Origin: Georgenia satyanarayanai
Lineage (GTDB): Bacteria > Actinomycetota > Actinomycetes > Actinomycetales > Actinomycetaceae
DNA length: 64,000 nt
Assembly: GCF_009193135.1 (NCBI RefSeq)
Contig: NZ_VUKC01000006.1
Location: 1-64,000, forward strand
Direction of reading: 5' to 3'
The translations under genes were made by a program, and so were the position numbers. The notes under the pieces were generated by a model. It was given only the letters and a program-made list of their open reading frames with translations. It was not told the origin of the DNA and did not search any database. Of this stretch, positions 63,869-64,000 are shown piece by piece; positions within the stretch are counted from its first letter, which is position 1, and each line of letters begins with the position of its first letter.

Positions 63869-64000
63869 AGGGGGTGGTCGGGCGTGTGCGGAGGGTCACC
63901 GCGGTCTCTCCCGCCGCTCGGGGCACCGTGCCGGTAGGCTGGGGGCTTCCTGGAGTGTGTAAGTGCCGCCTCAGGTCCCGTGCGGAAGTGTCGCTGGTCG

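Overview
This window is chromosomal DNA of a very high-GC actinobacterium. Gene content points to order Micrococcales, in the neighbourhood of Cellulomonas or Georgenia, but the sequence alone does not fix the genus. The evidence is RbpA, WhiA, an ANTAR-type response regulator, a zinc-free S4 protein, an EF-P with the PGKGPA loop, frequent GTG starts, several leaderless promoters and gene order. It holds about 55 protein genes, one tRNA, five blocks of one 18-bp tandem repeat family and the tail of an IS3-type transposase. Nearly all is conserved housekeeping DNA. The unusual material lies between genes and in a small accessory stretch at about 26.7-33.8 kb.

Layout. 1-700: transposase tail and two repeat blocks. 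712-9933, all minus: uvrC-rapZ-yvcK-whiA-gap-pgk-tpiA-secG-rbpA, the classical actinobacterial cluster joining repair, peptidoglycan and sporulation-type regulators to lower glycolysis. 9939-17390: an OsmC protein, uvrA, a metallo-beta-lactamase-fold hydrolase, a TerC-family exporter under a yybP-ykoY (Mn2+) riboswitch, and uvrB. 17.7-25.4 kb: coaE, pcp, rpsA, pfkA, a methyltransferase and polA. 25.4-33.8 kb: a thioesterase, the ANTAR regulator, a tRNA with anticodon CAA, an oxidative-stress group (SQR-like flavoprotein, Mn-catalase, catalase-like protein), a histidine kinase/LuxR regulator pair followed by a small exported Trp/Cys-rich peptide, and two poorly characterised membrane proteins. 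33.9-41.5 kb: pyk and gltBD. 41.8-53.2 kb: nusB, efp, a self-regulated HTH gene, and a long minus-strand run alaS-ruvX-mltG-aroE-prepilin peptidase-aroC-aroK-aroB. 53.3-64 kb: rpsD, rarA, thrE, an MMPL transporter, a GNAT enzyme, aspS and an MFS transporter.

How the genes connect. All three UvrABC subunits lie in the first 17.4 kb, and uvrA has a LexA-like box. Gap, Pgk, TpiA, PfkA and Pyk supply much of glycolysis. AroBKCE supplies most of the later shikimate pathway. GltBD makes glutamate.

Best candidates for new biology: (1) the kinase-regulator-exported peptide unit at 29835-32087, which looks like a peptide signalling or antimicrobial system; (2) the dispersed 18-bp repeat family, which sits directly behind stop codons; (3) the palindrome-controlled, leaderless HTH gene at 43.8 kb; (4) the short-variable-arm tRNA with a leucine anticodon; (5) the riboswitch, whose P1 strand also pairs perfectly with the terC ribosome binding site.
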